Notes: generated from the letters alone by a model not told the origin. Positions 1 through 8,725 are shown, numbered from the stretch's first letter. The stretch: 15,643 bases of DNA from JAKOQB01 sp036824465 (GCA_036824465.1 DAITAC010000092.1:1-15643), one strand, 5' to 3'. Program-made: numbers and translations.

Positions 1-71
1 ACCCATTTGTACTGGGCCGACACAGCGCACGAGAGGACCAGCCCAAGTAACAACACCATTGCACGCAACAT
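1..71 (-). CDS. Exported DUF4124-like protein, N-terminus only (runs off left edge)
   Basis: Reading the minus strand from an ATG at 71-69 gives 23 codons plus two bases: MLRAMVLLLGLVLSCAVSA followed by QYKW and a probable V. This is a signal peptide: a short positive start, a hydrophobic core and a likely signal peptidase I site after AVSA. The mature start 'QYKWV' is typical of DUF4124 proteins, small periplasmic or envelope proteins of unknown function common in beta- and gammaproteobacteria. A GGAGG Shine-Dalgarno lies four bases before the ATG, and the start is 10 bases past the stop of the oligopeptidase gene, so it is probably the last visible gene of that operon. The cysteine in LVLSC might suggest a lipobox, but leucine at -2 is a poor fit. 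The call rests on only 24 residues, so the family is an inference. Confidence 0.55.
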   Translation of the reverse strand, partial: MLRAMVLLLGLVLSCAVSAQYKW

Positions 72-81
72 CTCGCCTCCG

Positions 82-2193
82 TCAGCTGGCGATGCCGTGA
101 TGGCGGAGCAGTGCGTCAATGGTCGGCTTGCGCCCGCGAAACGCGACAAACGATTCGATCGCAGGTCGCGCCCCACCCATCGCCAGCACTTCATCGAGAA
201 AGCGTGCGCCCATCTGGTCGTCAAGCGCGTTCCCGGCGTCTTCGAATGCAGAGTACGCATCCGCCGACAGCACCTCGGCCCACTTGTAGCTGTAGTACCC
301 CGCAGCATAGCCGCCGGCAAAGATGTGCGTGAAGCTCCACGGCATGCGGTTGTATTCGGGCGGATGGATTACCGCGACCTCGCGCCGAACATCTGCGAGC
401 AACTGGCGCACCAGCGCTGGTGTCGCCGTGACTGGATCGAGCTGTGTATGGACGAGCATATCGAACAATCCCAGCTCGACCTGGCGCAGCATCTGCATTC
501 CGCTCTCAAAGTTCCTCGCAGCAATCATCTTGTCGAACAGCGAACGCGGCAGCCTCTCTTTCGTGTCGACATGCTCGGTCATCAGCTGCAGCACGTCCCA
601 TTCCCAGCAGAAGTTCTCCATGAACTGGCTGGGCAGTTCGACCGCGTCCCATTCGACCCCGCGAATGCCGGACACCGCGCCTTCGTCAACCCGCGTCAGC
701 AGGTGATGCAGGCCGTGGCCGAACTCGTGGAACAGCGTCAGCACCTCGCGGTGCGTGAACAGCGCCGGCCTGTCGCCGACGGGACGCGTGAAGTTGCAGG
801 TCAGAAACGACACGGGTGTCTGCACGTCGGACATACCGATGCGCCGTCGGCCCCGCGCATCGCCTTGCCAGGCGCCGCCCTGCTTGTGTTCGCGCGCGTA
901 CAAGTCGAGGTAGAAATGCCCGATCAGGTCATTTGGACGTTCATCCAGACCATCGGCGCGCCGCGTTTCGAGGCGATAGAACTTCACGTCCTTGTGCCAC
1001 ACCGGACCGGTTTCCGGGCGAATCGAAACCGAGAACAGCGTTTCGATCACGCGGAACAGCCCGGCCAGTACGCACGGCTCAGGAAAGTACTGCTTCAACT
1101 CCTGATCGGAATATGCATAGCGCTTTTCCCGCAGCTTTTCGCTCGCGTACGCGTGATCCCATGCCTGAAGATCCGCGATGCCGAGTTCACTTGCGGCAAA
1201 GTCGCATAGTTCGATCATGTCGCGCTCGCCGTGCGGACGCGCTCGGCGCGCCATGTCACGCAGGAAGGACAGCACCTCGGTCGGGGTCGAGGCCATCTTC
1301 GGCACCAGCGACAACTCCGCAAAGTCGCGGAAGCCAAGCAGGCGCGCCTGTTCGCGCCGCAGCTGCAGCAGCTCGATCATCGGCGCCCCGTTGTCCCACT
1401 CCGGCCGACCGAGCTCGGAGGCGCGGGTCGCGTACGCGCGATAAAGCTGCTCGCGCAGGTCGCGGTCATGCGCGTACTGCACGATCGGGAAGTAGCTTGG
1501 AAAATGCAGCGTGATCTTGTAGCCGCTCCGTTTGTCAGCGGCGGCTGCTTCGCGATATGCCTGCACCGCGTCATCAGGAACACCGGCCAGCCTCGCGCGG
1601 TCATCGATGAAAAGTGCAAATGCATTGGTCGTGTCGAGCACATTCTCGGCAAAGCGCGTTGACAACTGCGAGGCCCGTTCCCGAATCTGGCGCAGCCGCA
1701 ACTTCTGCTCCGGCGGCAATTCGGCGCCGCCCAGGCGAAAGTCGCGTAACTCGTTTTCCACGACTTTGCGTCGCGCGGAGGGCCAGCACGCGAAGTCGGC
1801 GCTTGCGGCCATCTGCTTGTACTTGTCGTACAGCGCCAGGTTCTGCGCGAGCTCGGTCCAGAACGCGGTCAGCTTGGGGAGATTCGTGTTGTACTGCGCG
1901 CGCAGTTCGGGCGTGTCAGCAACGGCGTTCAGGTGCGAGATGCAGCCCCAGGCCCGCCCCAGCCGATCGGTGACATCTTCGAGCGGCTCGACGACGGTTT
2001 CCCAACTGGCCGGCGTCGCGGCGCCGGTGATGCGCACCACGGTGTCGCGGCACAGCGCGAGCAGGGCGTCGACGGCCGGCGAGACATGCTGGGGGCCAAT
2101 CGCATCGAAGCGCGCATGACCGGAAAAGTCGAGCAGCGGATTGGATTGGATCTTGGTGTCGAATGGCATGACTTGGCCGGAATATGGGCTCAT
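82..2193 (-). CDS. prlC: Oligopeptidase A (M3 family zinc metallopeptidase)
   Basis: Cytosolic zinc endopeptidase of the M3/thimet oligopeptidase family. In E. coli the homologue degrades cleaved signal peptides and other short peptides. The protein is 703 residues from ATG 2193, close to the 680 of E. coli OpdA. The HEFGH zinc motif is at residues 489-493 (bases 729-715), and the third ligand is Glu519 in VELPSQFMEN. The conserved C-terminal segments FTHIFAGGYAAGYYSY and FRGRKP are present, so the gene looks complete. Start 2193 was chosen because its ATGA overlaps the folD stop, which suggests translational coupling. ATG 2169 (MPFDTK, 695 residues) is an alternative, and neither start has a convincing Shine-Dalgarno. 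The frame stays open upstream to about 2634, but that part lies inside folD and is not coding. Confidence 0.95.
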   Translation of the reverse strand: MSPYSGQVMPFDTKIQSNPLLDFSGHARFDAIGPQHVSPAVDALLALCRDTVVRITGAATPASWETVVEPLEDVTDRLGRAWGCISHLNAVADTPELRAQYNTNLPKLTAFWTELAQNLALYDKYKQMAASADFACWPSARRKVVENELRDFRLGGAELPPEQKLRLRQIRERASQLSTRFAENVLDTTNAFALFIDDRARLAGVPDDAVQAYREAAAADKRSGYKITLHFPSYFPIVQYAHDRDLREQLYRAYATRASELGRPEWDNGAPMIELLQLRREQARLLGFRDFAELSLVPKMASTPTEVLSFLRDMARRARPHGERDMIELCDFAASELGIADLQAWDHAYASEKLREKRYAYSDQELKQYFPEPCVLAGLFRVIETLFSVSIRPETGPVWHKDVKFYRLETRRADGLDERPNDLIGHFYLDLYAREHKQGGAWQGDARGRRRIGMSDVQTPVSFLTCNFTRPVGDRPALFTHREVLTLFHEFGHGLHHLLTRVDEGAVSGIRGVEWDAVELPSQFMENFCWEWDVLQLMTEHVDTKERLPRSLFDKMIAARNFESGMQMLRQVELGLFDMLVHTQLDPVTATPALVRQLLADVRREVAVIHPPEYNRMPWSFTHIFAGGYAAGYYSYKWAEVLSADAYSAFEDAGNALDDQMGARFLDEVLAMGGARPAIESFVAFRGRKPTIDALLRHHGIAS

Positions 2194-3050
2194 GTGCGCA
2201 GGCCGGCCTTGCGCTCGGCGGCTTCGACAGTGTTGACCAGCAACATGGTGATGGTCATCGGTCCGACGCCCCCCGGCACCGGTGAAATGAAACCGGCCAC
2301 CTCCTTGACACCGTGGAAATCGACGTCGCCGACAAGCTTGCCTTCGGGCGTCTTGTTGGTGCCAACATCGATGACGATCGCGCCGGGCTTGACCATGTCG
2401 GCGGTGACGAGATTTCGCTTGCCGACCGCCGCGACCAGCACGTCGGCCTGGCGCGTGATCGCGCCCAGATTGCGCGTCTTGCTGTGCGCCATGGTTACGG
2501 TCGCGTTGGCGGCGAGCAGCAGCATCGCCATCGGTTTGCCGACCATGTTCGAGCGACCGAGCACAACCGCGTGACACCCCGCGATCGGCGCGCCGGTCGA
2601 CTCCAGCATCTTCATCACGCCGTACGGTGTGCAAGAGCGGAAGTGCGGCCGGCCCATCAACGTCAGTCCGGCGTTGGTCGCGTGCAGTCCATCAACGTCC
2701 TTGTGGAACGCGATCGCATCGAGCACTTTCTCTGTGTCCAGATGCGCGGGCAGCGGCATCTGGACCAGGATGCCGTGCACGGCCGGATCGGCATTCAATT
2801 CATGCACGCGCGCGAGCAGCGTCGCCTGGCTGGTGTCGGCCGACAGGCGATCAAGGAATGACCGGATGCCGGCCTCTTCGCACGCCTTGATCTTGTTGCG
2901 TACGTAGATTGCCGAAGCGGGATCGTCGCCAACCAGAATCACGGCGAGTCCGGGATGCAGTCCACGCGCCGCAAGCGCGTCAACGCGCGGCTTCAATTCG
3001 GCGCGCAGCCTGGCGGCAAGAGCCTTGCCGTCGATGATTTGAGCAGCCAT
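2190..3050 (-). CDS. folD: Bifunctional methylenetetrahydrofolate dehydrogenase/cyclohydrolase FolD
   Basis: Interconverts 5,10-methylene-THF and 10-formyl-THF through the NADP-dependent dehydrogenase and cyclohydrolase steps of cytosolic one-carbon metabolism, supplying formyl groups for purines and initiator tRNA. At 286 residues it has the usual family length. The catalytic Tyr49 and Lys53 sit in the YVRNK motif and Gln97 in VQMPLP. The HKDVDG segment follows, then the Rossmann motif VLGRSNMVGKP, and the signature PGGVGPMT near the C-terminus. All key residues are present. There is no Shine-Dalgarno before the ATG; instead the stop of a possible upstream small ORF overlaps it as TAATG, so the gene may be translated by coupling. 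Its own TGA overlaps the start of the oligopeptidase gene. Confidence 0.97.
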   Translation of the reverse strand: MAAQIIDGKALAARLRAELKPRVDALAARGLHPGLAVILVGDDPASAIYVRNKIKACEEAGIRSFLDRLSADTSQATLLARVHELNADPAVHGILVQMPLPAHLDTEKVLDAIAFHKDVDGLHATNAGLTLMGRPHFRSCTPYGVMKMLESTGAPIAGCHAVVLGRSNMVGKPMAMLLLAANATVTMAHSKTRNLGAITRQADVLVAAVGKRNLVTADMVKPGAIVIDVGTNKTPEGKLVGDVDFHGVKEVAGFISPVPGGVGPMTITMLLVNTVEAAERKAGLRT

Positions 3051-3229
3051 TAGGGAGAAAGAAGTGCAAGAACCAATTCTACGAGGCAGGCGCTGTCAAT
3101 GCTCTTTCCTGTCGAGAGTTCTTCGCCGATCAGGCGCGCAACGATGTTCGGTTCGATGGAGGCAAAGGCCTGCTCCGCAACATGTCGGCACCGGACCCGG
3201 CCCTGCGCAGAGGGGTTCCTCCGGATCAA
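3050..3229 (-). CDS. Possible small ORF or gene remnant upstream of folD, unrecognised
   Basis: The gap between the kinase stop and folD contains a minus-strand frame open from an in-frame TAA at 3238-3236 to a TAA at 3052-3050. Its C-terminal part reads like protein (for example FASIEPNIVARLIGEE), and its stop shares one base with the folD ATG (TAATG), an arrangement typical of coupled genes. The only near-cognate start near the 5' end is TTG at 3229, which has no convincing Shine-Dalgarno, although a GGAGGA sits downstream of it at 3222-3217. I do not recognise the sequence. It could be a short coupling peptide, the 3' remnant of a lost gene, or a chance open frame. The start is a guess. 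Confidence 0.25.
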   Translation of the reverse strand: MIRRNPSAQGRVRCRHVAEQAFASIEPNIVARLIGEELSTGKSIDSACLVELVLALLSP

Positions 3230-3251
3230 TCCAGGTTACCCGGCTGAAAGG

Positions 3252-5699
3252 TCAGGCGCTTTGTTCAACCATTGAAGAACCCGCAAGGGGCAGGGTGAAT
3301 CGCATGATGGTTCCGCCCGCGCGCTCAGGATTCTTCTCGACCGTCAGTCGACCCTGATGAGACTCAATAATGGAACGGCAGATGCCCAGTCCCATCCCCA
3401 TGCCTTCGTCCTTGGTACTGAAAAACGGTTCGAACAGACTTGCCAGGTTTTCGTCAGGAATGCCGCAACCGCGGTCGATCACAGCAAACTCCGCCATGCC
3501 GTCGAGCAGCGAGCGGCGTACAACCACGTCGATGCGGCGAAGCGTGGCGTTTTCCATCGCGTCGATGGCGTTCTTGAGCAGATTCAGCAGTACCTGTTCG
3601 ATTGGCAATGGGTCGACCAGCAACGGTTCCAGCGTCGGATCAACGCTTGCTGCAATCGTGATCCCCTTCTTGCTGGCCTCGATTTCGGCCACCCCAATGG
3701 CATCCTCAACCACGCGCTGCGGTGGCGTCGGGCGGCGGCGTGGTTCCGAGCGCTTTACGAACTCGCGCAGGCGGTCAACGATGCTGCGCGCATGCTGCGC
3801 CTGCGCGGCGGTCTTCTCCAGCGCGCCTTGCAGTTCGTCAATTGAAATCTGACGCTCCTTCAGCCGTGCCAGCGTGCTCTCGCTGTGACTGGTGATTGCC
3901 GTGAGCGGTTGACTCAATTCGTGCACCAGCGACGATGCCATCTCCTCGATGGTCATCAAGCGTGAGGCGAACTGCACCTGATCCTGCTGCTGTGCGCCCT
4001 CGATCACTTTGCGCGCGGCGATATCCGTCGCAATCTGCAGGGTGGCAACGAGATCGCCGCTGCGGTCTTTCGCCGGCCAGCGGATTTCACTCATGCGAAC
4101 GTCAAACGAGCGCTCGGTCGACTTGTCCCGGATCTCGCCCCGTTCATGTCCGCGCAGCATCGAAGCAAGGCGAAGATGGCCGGCGGTTCCCTCGCCGAAT
4201 TGCCTGACGTATGCGCGATTGGCAAACACGGCTTCGCTGCCGCTGCCATCGGGGCGGTTGACGACGACTGACACGGCGACATCGAGCGATTCAACAATGG
4301 CGGAGAGGCGATCGCGCGCAGCGGCCAGTTCGTCGCGCGCAAGACCGGCTGCGGTGACATCGGCCATCGACGTGATCCAGCCGATGTGCCGGGTCGATTC
4401 ATCCAGCAAGGGTGACGTATGCAGGCTTGCTGTGAAGCGCGTGCCGTCCTTGCGCTGAAGCACCACCTCGGCACCGCCGGGCTGATTCTTTCCCGCCAGC
4501 AGTTGCCGCAGCCGGGCGTCATGTTCAGCACGACGATCGGGCGGCCAATAGGGATAGGGCGGCGCACAGCCAATGAGATCGCGCTGGACGAACCCGGTCA
4601 TCTGGCAGAACGCGCGGTTGACATAGCAGATCACGCCCTGCGAATCGATCACACGCACCCCGGCCGGCAGCGAATCTTCCATCGCACGTCGCAGCGTGGC
4701 TTCGGTCAGCAACGCGCGATCAATCCGTTGCTGGTGCCTTGTAAAGCGGGCCAGTGCAGCCAGCGCGAGGAGGACCGCGATCGCCAAGGCGGCATCAACC
4801 CACACCAGCGAACTGGTGGTGAAGCGCGACTGCAGCCGGAATGCGCTCGCGAGCAATCGGTACTCGGCAGGCAGCGGTGTCAGCGGCACGTCATAGGTCA
4901 ACGCGTCCGAGGGCGGATTGCTGACCGATGTGGACGCGAGCAGCCTTTCGCCAAGCGCAACCGTCAACCGGTAACGGTCCAGCGTCTCCCCGGGCACACC
5001 CCTGGCCATGAACTCGATCAGATCGATGCGGGCAATCAACGCGCCCGCGAACTGGTGGTCGATATACACGGGCACCGCGAGCACCAGCGGCGCTCCGCGC
5101 GGGCCTGACGCGAGCGGAACGTAGACGGGCTCGAATCCTTGCCCCACGCGCGTCAGCACCGGCTTCAGGACGGGATCGGCGGCCGGCTCAGCCTCCGACT
5201 TCGTGGCTGCCGCGGGCGGGGCGCCGGCAGTGGTCGAAACGACCACCGGCCAGACCGGTAGTCCCTCGGCGTTCACGTACTCGATGCGAAGAAGCTCATG
5301 TTTCGCAGTCACCAGGTCCCGCGCCATGGTCGCAAAGCGCTTATCGGTCAAGCTGCCGTTGCCGATGTCGCGCGCGGTGGCCGACAGAGTTTCCGACAAG
5401 GTGAAAAGCCGGGTACCCAGTTGCAGTGCTGCGGAATCGATATCGCGATGCATCGTCTCGGCCTGCAGTTGACGATCCTCCACCAGGATGGCAATGAAGA
5501 GACCCGCACTGAGCAAAGCCACCAGTGAGATGACGAACATCGCGAGTCGCGGCCGTCGGCGCAGCTTGGGTGCGGAGCCGCTGGTGAGCGCGGCGAAGGC
5601 CGAGGAAAGCTTGCTTCGGTGGGAGCCCGAGGTCATTGGATACGTGAACTTGTTGTCGTTCGCATGGAGGCCGCGCATATTATGGGTGGCATCCGGCAC
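3252..5699 (-). CDS. Membrane PAS-domain sensor histidine kinase
   Basis: Two-component sensor kinase of 815 residues. Order of parts: a cytoplasmic N-terminus rich in Arg/Lys; membrane helix 1 at about 52-74; a periplasmic sensor region of about 225 residues, Cache-like in feel, with an Ala/Pro-rich insert at 156-177; membrane helix 2 at about 299-317; a PAS domain at about 330-450; a second, weaker PAS at about 460-565; then the kinase core. The H-box is LVHELSQPLTAI with phosphoacceptor His593, the N-box is LLNLLKNAIDAM (Asn710), G1 is DRGCGIP (Asp742), the F-box is FEPFFSTK and G2 is GMGMGLG (766-772). All catalytic boxes look intact; the HELxQPL form resembles FixL/DctB-type kinases. GTG 5699 is chosen because GGAGGG lies four bases upstream; internal ATGs at 5678 and 5636 lack one. 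It is divergent from aceE, and no response regulator gene is in the window. The ligand cannot be inferred. Confidence 0.93.
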   Translation of the reverse strand: MPDATHNMRGLHANDNKFTYPMTSGSHRSKLSSAFAALTSGSAPKLRRRPRLAMFVISLVALLSAGLFIAILVEDRQLQAETMHRDIDSAALQLGTRLFTLSETLSATARDIGNGSLTDKRFATMARDLVTAKHELLRIEYVNAEGLPVWPVVVSTTAGAPPAAATKSEAEPAADPVLKPVLTRVGQGFEPVYVPLASGPRGAPLVLAVPVYIDHQFAGALIARIDLIEFMARGVPGETLDRYRLTVALGERLLASTSVSNPPSDALTYDVPLTPLPAEYRLLASAFRLQSRFTTSSLVWVDAALAIAVLLALAALARFTRHQQRIDRALLTEATLRRAMEDSLPAGVRVIDSQGVICYVNRAFCQMTGFVQRDLIGCAPPYPYWPPDRRAEHDARLRQLLAGKNQPGGAEVVLQRKDGTRFTASLHTSPLLDESTRHIGWITSMADVTAAGLARDELAAARDRLSAIVESLDVAVSVVVNRPDGSGSEAVFANRAYVRQFGEGTAGHLRLASMLRGHERGEIRDKSTERSFDVRMSEIRWPAKDRSGDLVATLQIATDIAARKVIEGAQQQDQVQFASRLMTIEEMASSLVHELSQPLTAITSHSESTLARLKERQISIDELQGALEKTAAQAQHARSIVDRLREFVKRSEPRRRPTPPQRVVEDAIGVAEIEASKKGITIAASVDPTLEPLLVDPLPIEQVLLNLLKNAIDAMENATLRRIDVVVRRSLLDGMAEFAVIDRGCGIPDENLASLFEPFFSTKDEGMGMGLGICRSIIESHQGRLTVEKNPERAGGTIMRFTLPLAGSSMVEQSA

Positions 5700-5703
5700 A
5701 ACG

Positions 5704-5709
5704 CCCTCC
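5704..5709 (-). promoter_or_regulatory. Shine-Dalgarno that decides the kinase GTG start
   Basis: Minus-strand GGAGGG lies four bases before GTG 5699-5697. The two in-frame ATG codons further in (5678 and 5636) have no purine-rich element, so the GTG is preferred. Confidence 0.5.
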
Positions 5710-5785
5710 GGCGCGTCGTCATCGCGTCGCGAATGTGCATCAGTGTGAAAAGAACGCGACGGAAGTCGGGCAAGAATCTTGTTTC

Positions 5786-5802
5786 TTATTATGAAATGAT
5801 AA
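5786..5802. promoter_or_regulatory. Imperfect palindrome in divergent promoter, candidate operator
   Basis: TTATTAT, a GAA spacer, then ATGATAA: seven-base arms with one mismatch pair, in the only markedly AT-rich stretch of this GC-rich window. It lies just upstream of the predicted aceE -35 box and between the divergent kinase and aceE genes, a reasonable place for a regulator to bind. It does not resemble the E. coli PdhR operator. AT-rich DNA produces such symmetry by chance, so this is tentative. Confidence 0.25.
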
Positions 5803-5810
5803 ATCGCTAT

Positions 5811-5838
5811 TTGAAAAACAGCTCGGCACTGCTAAATT
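5811..5838 (+). promoter_or_regulatory. Predicted sigma-70 promoter for aceE
   Basis: TTGAAA (5811-5816, five of six matches to the -35 consensus), a 16-base spacer, then TAAATT (5833-5838, four of six to the -10). Transcription would start near 5845, leaving a leader of about 60 bases before the aceE ATG, whose Shine-Dalgarno AAGGAGA is at 5894-5900. The rest of the 5700-5905 gap holds no gene. A weaker kinase promoter on the other strand may use the CATAAT near 5793-5788. Confidence 0.5.
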
Positions 5839-5905
5839 CGCGCTCCCGGATTCGGCGCATTGCGTGGCGGGGCGCAGCATCGTTGAAAGCCACAAGGAGA
5901 CGGTC

Positions 5906-8608
5906 ATGTCCGCTGTACTGAAGTTCGACGCCGCTAACGATCCCGACGAACTCGAAACGAGGGAATGGCTCGAAGCGCTGGATGCCGTTCTCGAACGCGA
6001 AGGTCCGCACCGCGCGCATTACCTGCTCGAGAAGCTGATCGACAAGGCGCGTCGCTCAGGCGCGTATATCCCTTATTCGCCGAACACCGCCTACATCAAT
6101 ACGATTCCGCCGCACCAGGAAGAGCACTCGCCGGGCGACTACGCGATTGAAGAGCGCATTCGTTCTTATATGCGCTGGAATGCGATGGCGATGGTGGTGC
6201 GCGCCAATCGCGGCGAGGGCGACCTCGGTGGCCACATTGCGAGTTACGCGTCGGTGGGGACGCTGCTCGAAGTGGGCTTCATGCATTTCTGGCGCGCGCC
6301 GAGCGCCGACTTCGGCGGCGATCTGATCTATCTCCAGGGTCACTCATCGCCGGGCGTCTATGCGCGCGCGTTCATGGAAGGGCGGCTCACCGAGGAGCAG
6401 ATCTCCAACTTCCGTCGCGATGTCGATGGCAAGGGAGTGACTTCCTACCCGCACCCGAAACTGATGCCCGACTTCTGGCAGTTCCCGACGGTGTCGATGG
6501 GGCTGGGCCCGATCCAGGCGATCTATCAGGCGCGCTTCCTGAAGTATCTGCATGCGCGTGGCATCGCCGACACCTCTGGCCGCAAAGTCTGGTGCTTCTG
6601 CGGCGACGGCGAGATGGACGAGCCGGAATCCCTTGGCGCGATCAGCATGGCCTCGCGCGAGAAACTCGACAACCTGATCTTCGTGATCAACTGCAATCTG
6701 CAGCGGCTCGACGGGCCGGTGCGTGGTAACGGCAAGATCGTGCAGGAACTCGAGGGCGAGTTCCGTGGCTCGGGCTGGAACGTGATCAAGCTGCTGTGGG
6801 GATCGTACTGGGATCCGCTGCTCGCCAAGGACAAGGACGGCTGGCTGCTGCGGCTGATGGAGGAAACGGTCGACGGCGAATACCAGAACTACAAGGCCAA
6901 CGACGGCGCCTTCGTGCGCAAGCACTTCTTCGGCAAGTTCCCCCAGACCGCGGAGATGGTGTCGCGCATGTCGGACGCTGACATCTGGCGGCTGAACCGC
7001 GGCGGCCATGATCCGCACAAGATCTACGCCGCCTATGCGGCGGCGACGAAGAGCGAAGGCCTGCCCACCGTGATCCTGGCCAAGACCGTCAAGGGCTTTG
7101 GCATGGGCAAGATCGGCGAAGGCAAGAACCCGACCCACCAGTTGAAGAAGCTGGACAACGAGGCGGTGCGCGAATTCCGCGATCGCTTCAGCATTCCGAT
7201 CTCGGATGACAAGCTCGATGAGGTGCCGTTCTTCAAACCGGCGGAGAACTCGCCGGAGATGAAGTACCTGCACGAGCGGCGCCGCGCGCTCGGCGGCTTT
7301 CTGCCGCAGCGCCGCCGGCTTGCAGACGAAAAGCTGCAGGCCCCGGCGCTCGATGTGTTCTCCGCCGTGCTCGAGCCGACCGCCGAGGGGCGCGAGATCA
7401 GCACCACGCAGGCGTTCGTGCGCATCCTGACACAGCTGATACGCGAAAAGGCGCTGGGCCAGCGCGTGGTGCCGATCATTCCGGATGAGGCACGCACCTT
7501 CGGCATGGAGGGCATGTTCCGCCAGCTGGGTATCTTCAGTCAGCAGGGACAACTGTACGAACCGGTGGACCGCGACCAGGTCATGTATTACCGCGAAGAC
7601 AAGAAAGGCCAGATTCTCGAGGAGGGCATCAACGAGGCTGGCGCGATGGCGGACTGGATCGCGGCAGCGACGTCGTACTCGACCAACAACCGGATCATGG
7701 CGCCGTTCCTGATCTTCTACTCGATGTTCGGCTTCCAGCGCGTCGGTGATCTGTGCTGGGCCGCCGGCGACATGCAGGCGCGTGGTTTCCTTCTCGGCGC
7801 CACGAGCGGCCGCACGACATTGAACGGCGAAGGGCTGCAGCACCAGGACGGCCATTCGCACCTGATGAGCGCGACGATCCCCAACTGCGTCAGCTACGAC
7901 CCGACGTTCGCGCACGAACTGGCGGTGATCATTCGCGACGGACTGAAGCGGATGGTCGAAGACCAGGAAAACGTCTGGTACTACATCACCGTGATGAACG
8001 AGAACTATCCGCAGCCGGGTCTGAAGAAAGGCCAGGAAGCAGGCATCCTGAAGGGGATGTACCGGCTGCGCGAAGGCCCGGCCGGCAGCGGCATGGGGAT
8101 GTCGATACCGCGCGTGCAGCTGCTCGGCAGCGGCACCATCCTGCGCGAAGTGATGGCGGCGGCCGACCTGCTCGAACAGGACTGGGGCGTGGCCGGCGAT
8201 GTGTGGAGCGTGACGAGCTTCACCGAACTGCGGCGCGACGGGATCGATGTCGAGCGCTGGAACCTGCTGCATCCGACGGAAAGCCCGCGCAAGAGTCATG
8301 TCACGCAGGAGTTCGAACGGACAGTCGGCCCAATCATCGCGTCGACCGACTACATGCGGCTGTTCGCCGATCAGATCCGTCCATACATTCCGAAGAGCCG
8401 CAGCTACAGTGTGCTGGGCACCGATGGGTTCGGCCGTTCCGACACGCGCGCGAAACTGCGTGAGCACTTCGAGATCGATCGTCACTTTGTCACGATCGCG
8501 GCGCTGAAAGCACTGGCCGAAGACGGCGTCGTGCCGTTGGCCAAGGTGGCGGAAGCGATCAGGAAGTACGGCATCGATCCCGGCAAGCAGAACCCGGCGC
8601 ACGCGTGA
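5906..8608 (+). CDS. aceE: Pyruvate dehydrogenase E1 component, homodimeric type
   Basis: Thiamine diphosphate-dependent decarboxylation of pyruvate and reductive acetylation of E2 lipoyl groups, the entry reaction of the cytosolic pyruvate dehydrogenase complex. The product is 900 residues (E. coli 887). The thiamine diphosphate/Mg motif runs from GDGEMDEPESLGA at 233 to NCN at 262-264, followed by LQRLDGPVRGN. The active-site loop histidine is His411 in GKNPTHQLKKL (E. coli His407), and the catalytic glutamate is Glu577 in EEGINEAGA (E. coli Glu571). The conserved GLQHQDGHSH and C-terminal FGRSDTR segments are present. ATG 5906 is chosen for its AAGGAGA five bases upstream and the family N-terminus; the frame is open 14 codons further from a GTG with no ribosome site. 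First gene of the aceE-aceF-hydrolase-lpdA cluster. Confidence 0.98.
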   Translation: MSAVLKFDAANDPDELETREWLEALDAVLEREGPHRAHYLLEKLIDKARRSGAYIPYSPNTAYINTIPPHQEEHSPGDYAIEERIRSYMRWNAMAMVVRANRGEGDLGGHIASYASVGTLLEVGFMHFWRAPSADFGGDLIYLQGHSSPGVYARAFMEGRLTEEQISNFRRDVDGKGVTSYPHPKLMPDFWQFPTVSMGLGPIQAIYQARFLKYLHARGIADTSGRKVWCFCGDGEMDEPESLGAISMASREKLDNLIFVINCNLQRLDGPVRGNGKIVQELEGEFRGSGWNVIKLLWGSYWDPLLAKDKDGWLLRLMEETVDGEYQNYKANDGAFVRKHFFGKFPQTAEMVSRMSDADIWRLNRGGHDPHKIYAAYAAATKSEGLPTVILAKTVKGFGMGKIGEGKNPTHQLKKLDNEAVREFRDRFSIPISDDKLDEVPFFKPAENSPEMKYLHERRRALGGFLPQRRRLADEKLQAPALDVFSAVLEPTAEGREISTTQAFVRILTQLIREKALGQRVVPIIPDEARTFGMEGMFRQLGIFSQQGQLYEPVDRDQVMYYREDKKGQILEEGINEAGAMADWIAAATSYSTNNRIMAPFLIFYSMFGFQRVGDLCWAAGDMQARGFLLGATSGRTTLNGEGLQHQDGHSHLMSATIPNCVSYDPTFAHELAVIIRDGLKRMVEDQENVWYYITVMNENYPQPGLKKGQEAGILKGMYRLREGPAGSGMGMSIPRVQLLGSGTILREVMAAADLLEQDWGVAGDVWSVTSFTELRRDGIDVERWNLLHPTESPRKSHVTQEFERTVGPIIASTDYMRLFADQIRPYIPKSRSYSVLGTDGFGRSDTRAKLREHFEIDRHFVTIAALKALAEDGVVPLAKVAEAIRKYGIDPGKQNPAHA

Positions 8609-8725
8609 GTCCGGGGCTGCGAGGCGTGACCGCGCGAGCGGAAGATGACTCTGAAGACAACGCGCGGCATGCGGCGCACTGACAGGCTGCTATCGCTGCC
8701 GGAACTCGAGCAAAAGGCCGAAAAA

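Noticed and set aside
7..1209. Plus-strand open frame of 400 codons
   Set aside because: It is antisense to the well-supported oligopeptidase gene and has no recognisable motif.
2194..2634. N-terminal extension of the oligopeptidase frame
   Set aside because: The frame is open but lies inside folD in another frame and encodes Arg-rich sequence with no M3 similarity.
3064..3357. Plus-strand open frame of 97 codons
   Set aside because: It overlaps the 3' end of the kinase gene antisense, has Arg/Ser-rich composition and shows no ribosome site or motif.
6344..8602. Long minus-strand open frame of 752 codons
   Set aside because: It lies wholly antisense to aceE; its His/Arg/Ala-rich composition is the usual antisense shadow of a high-GC gene, and AceE motifs explain the region.
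8645..8725. 27-codon N-terminal extension of AceF
   Set aside because: It is in frame but precedes the lipoyl domain with unconserved-looking sequence; the start at 8726 has a better-placed ribosome site.
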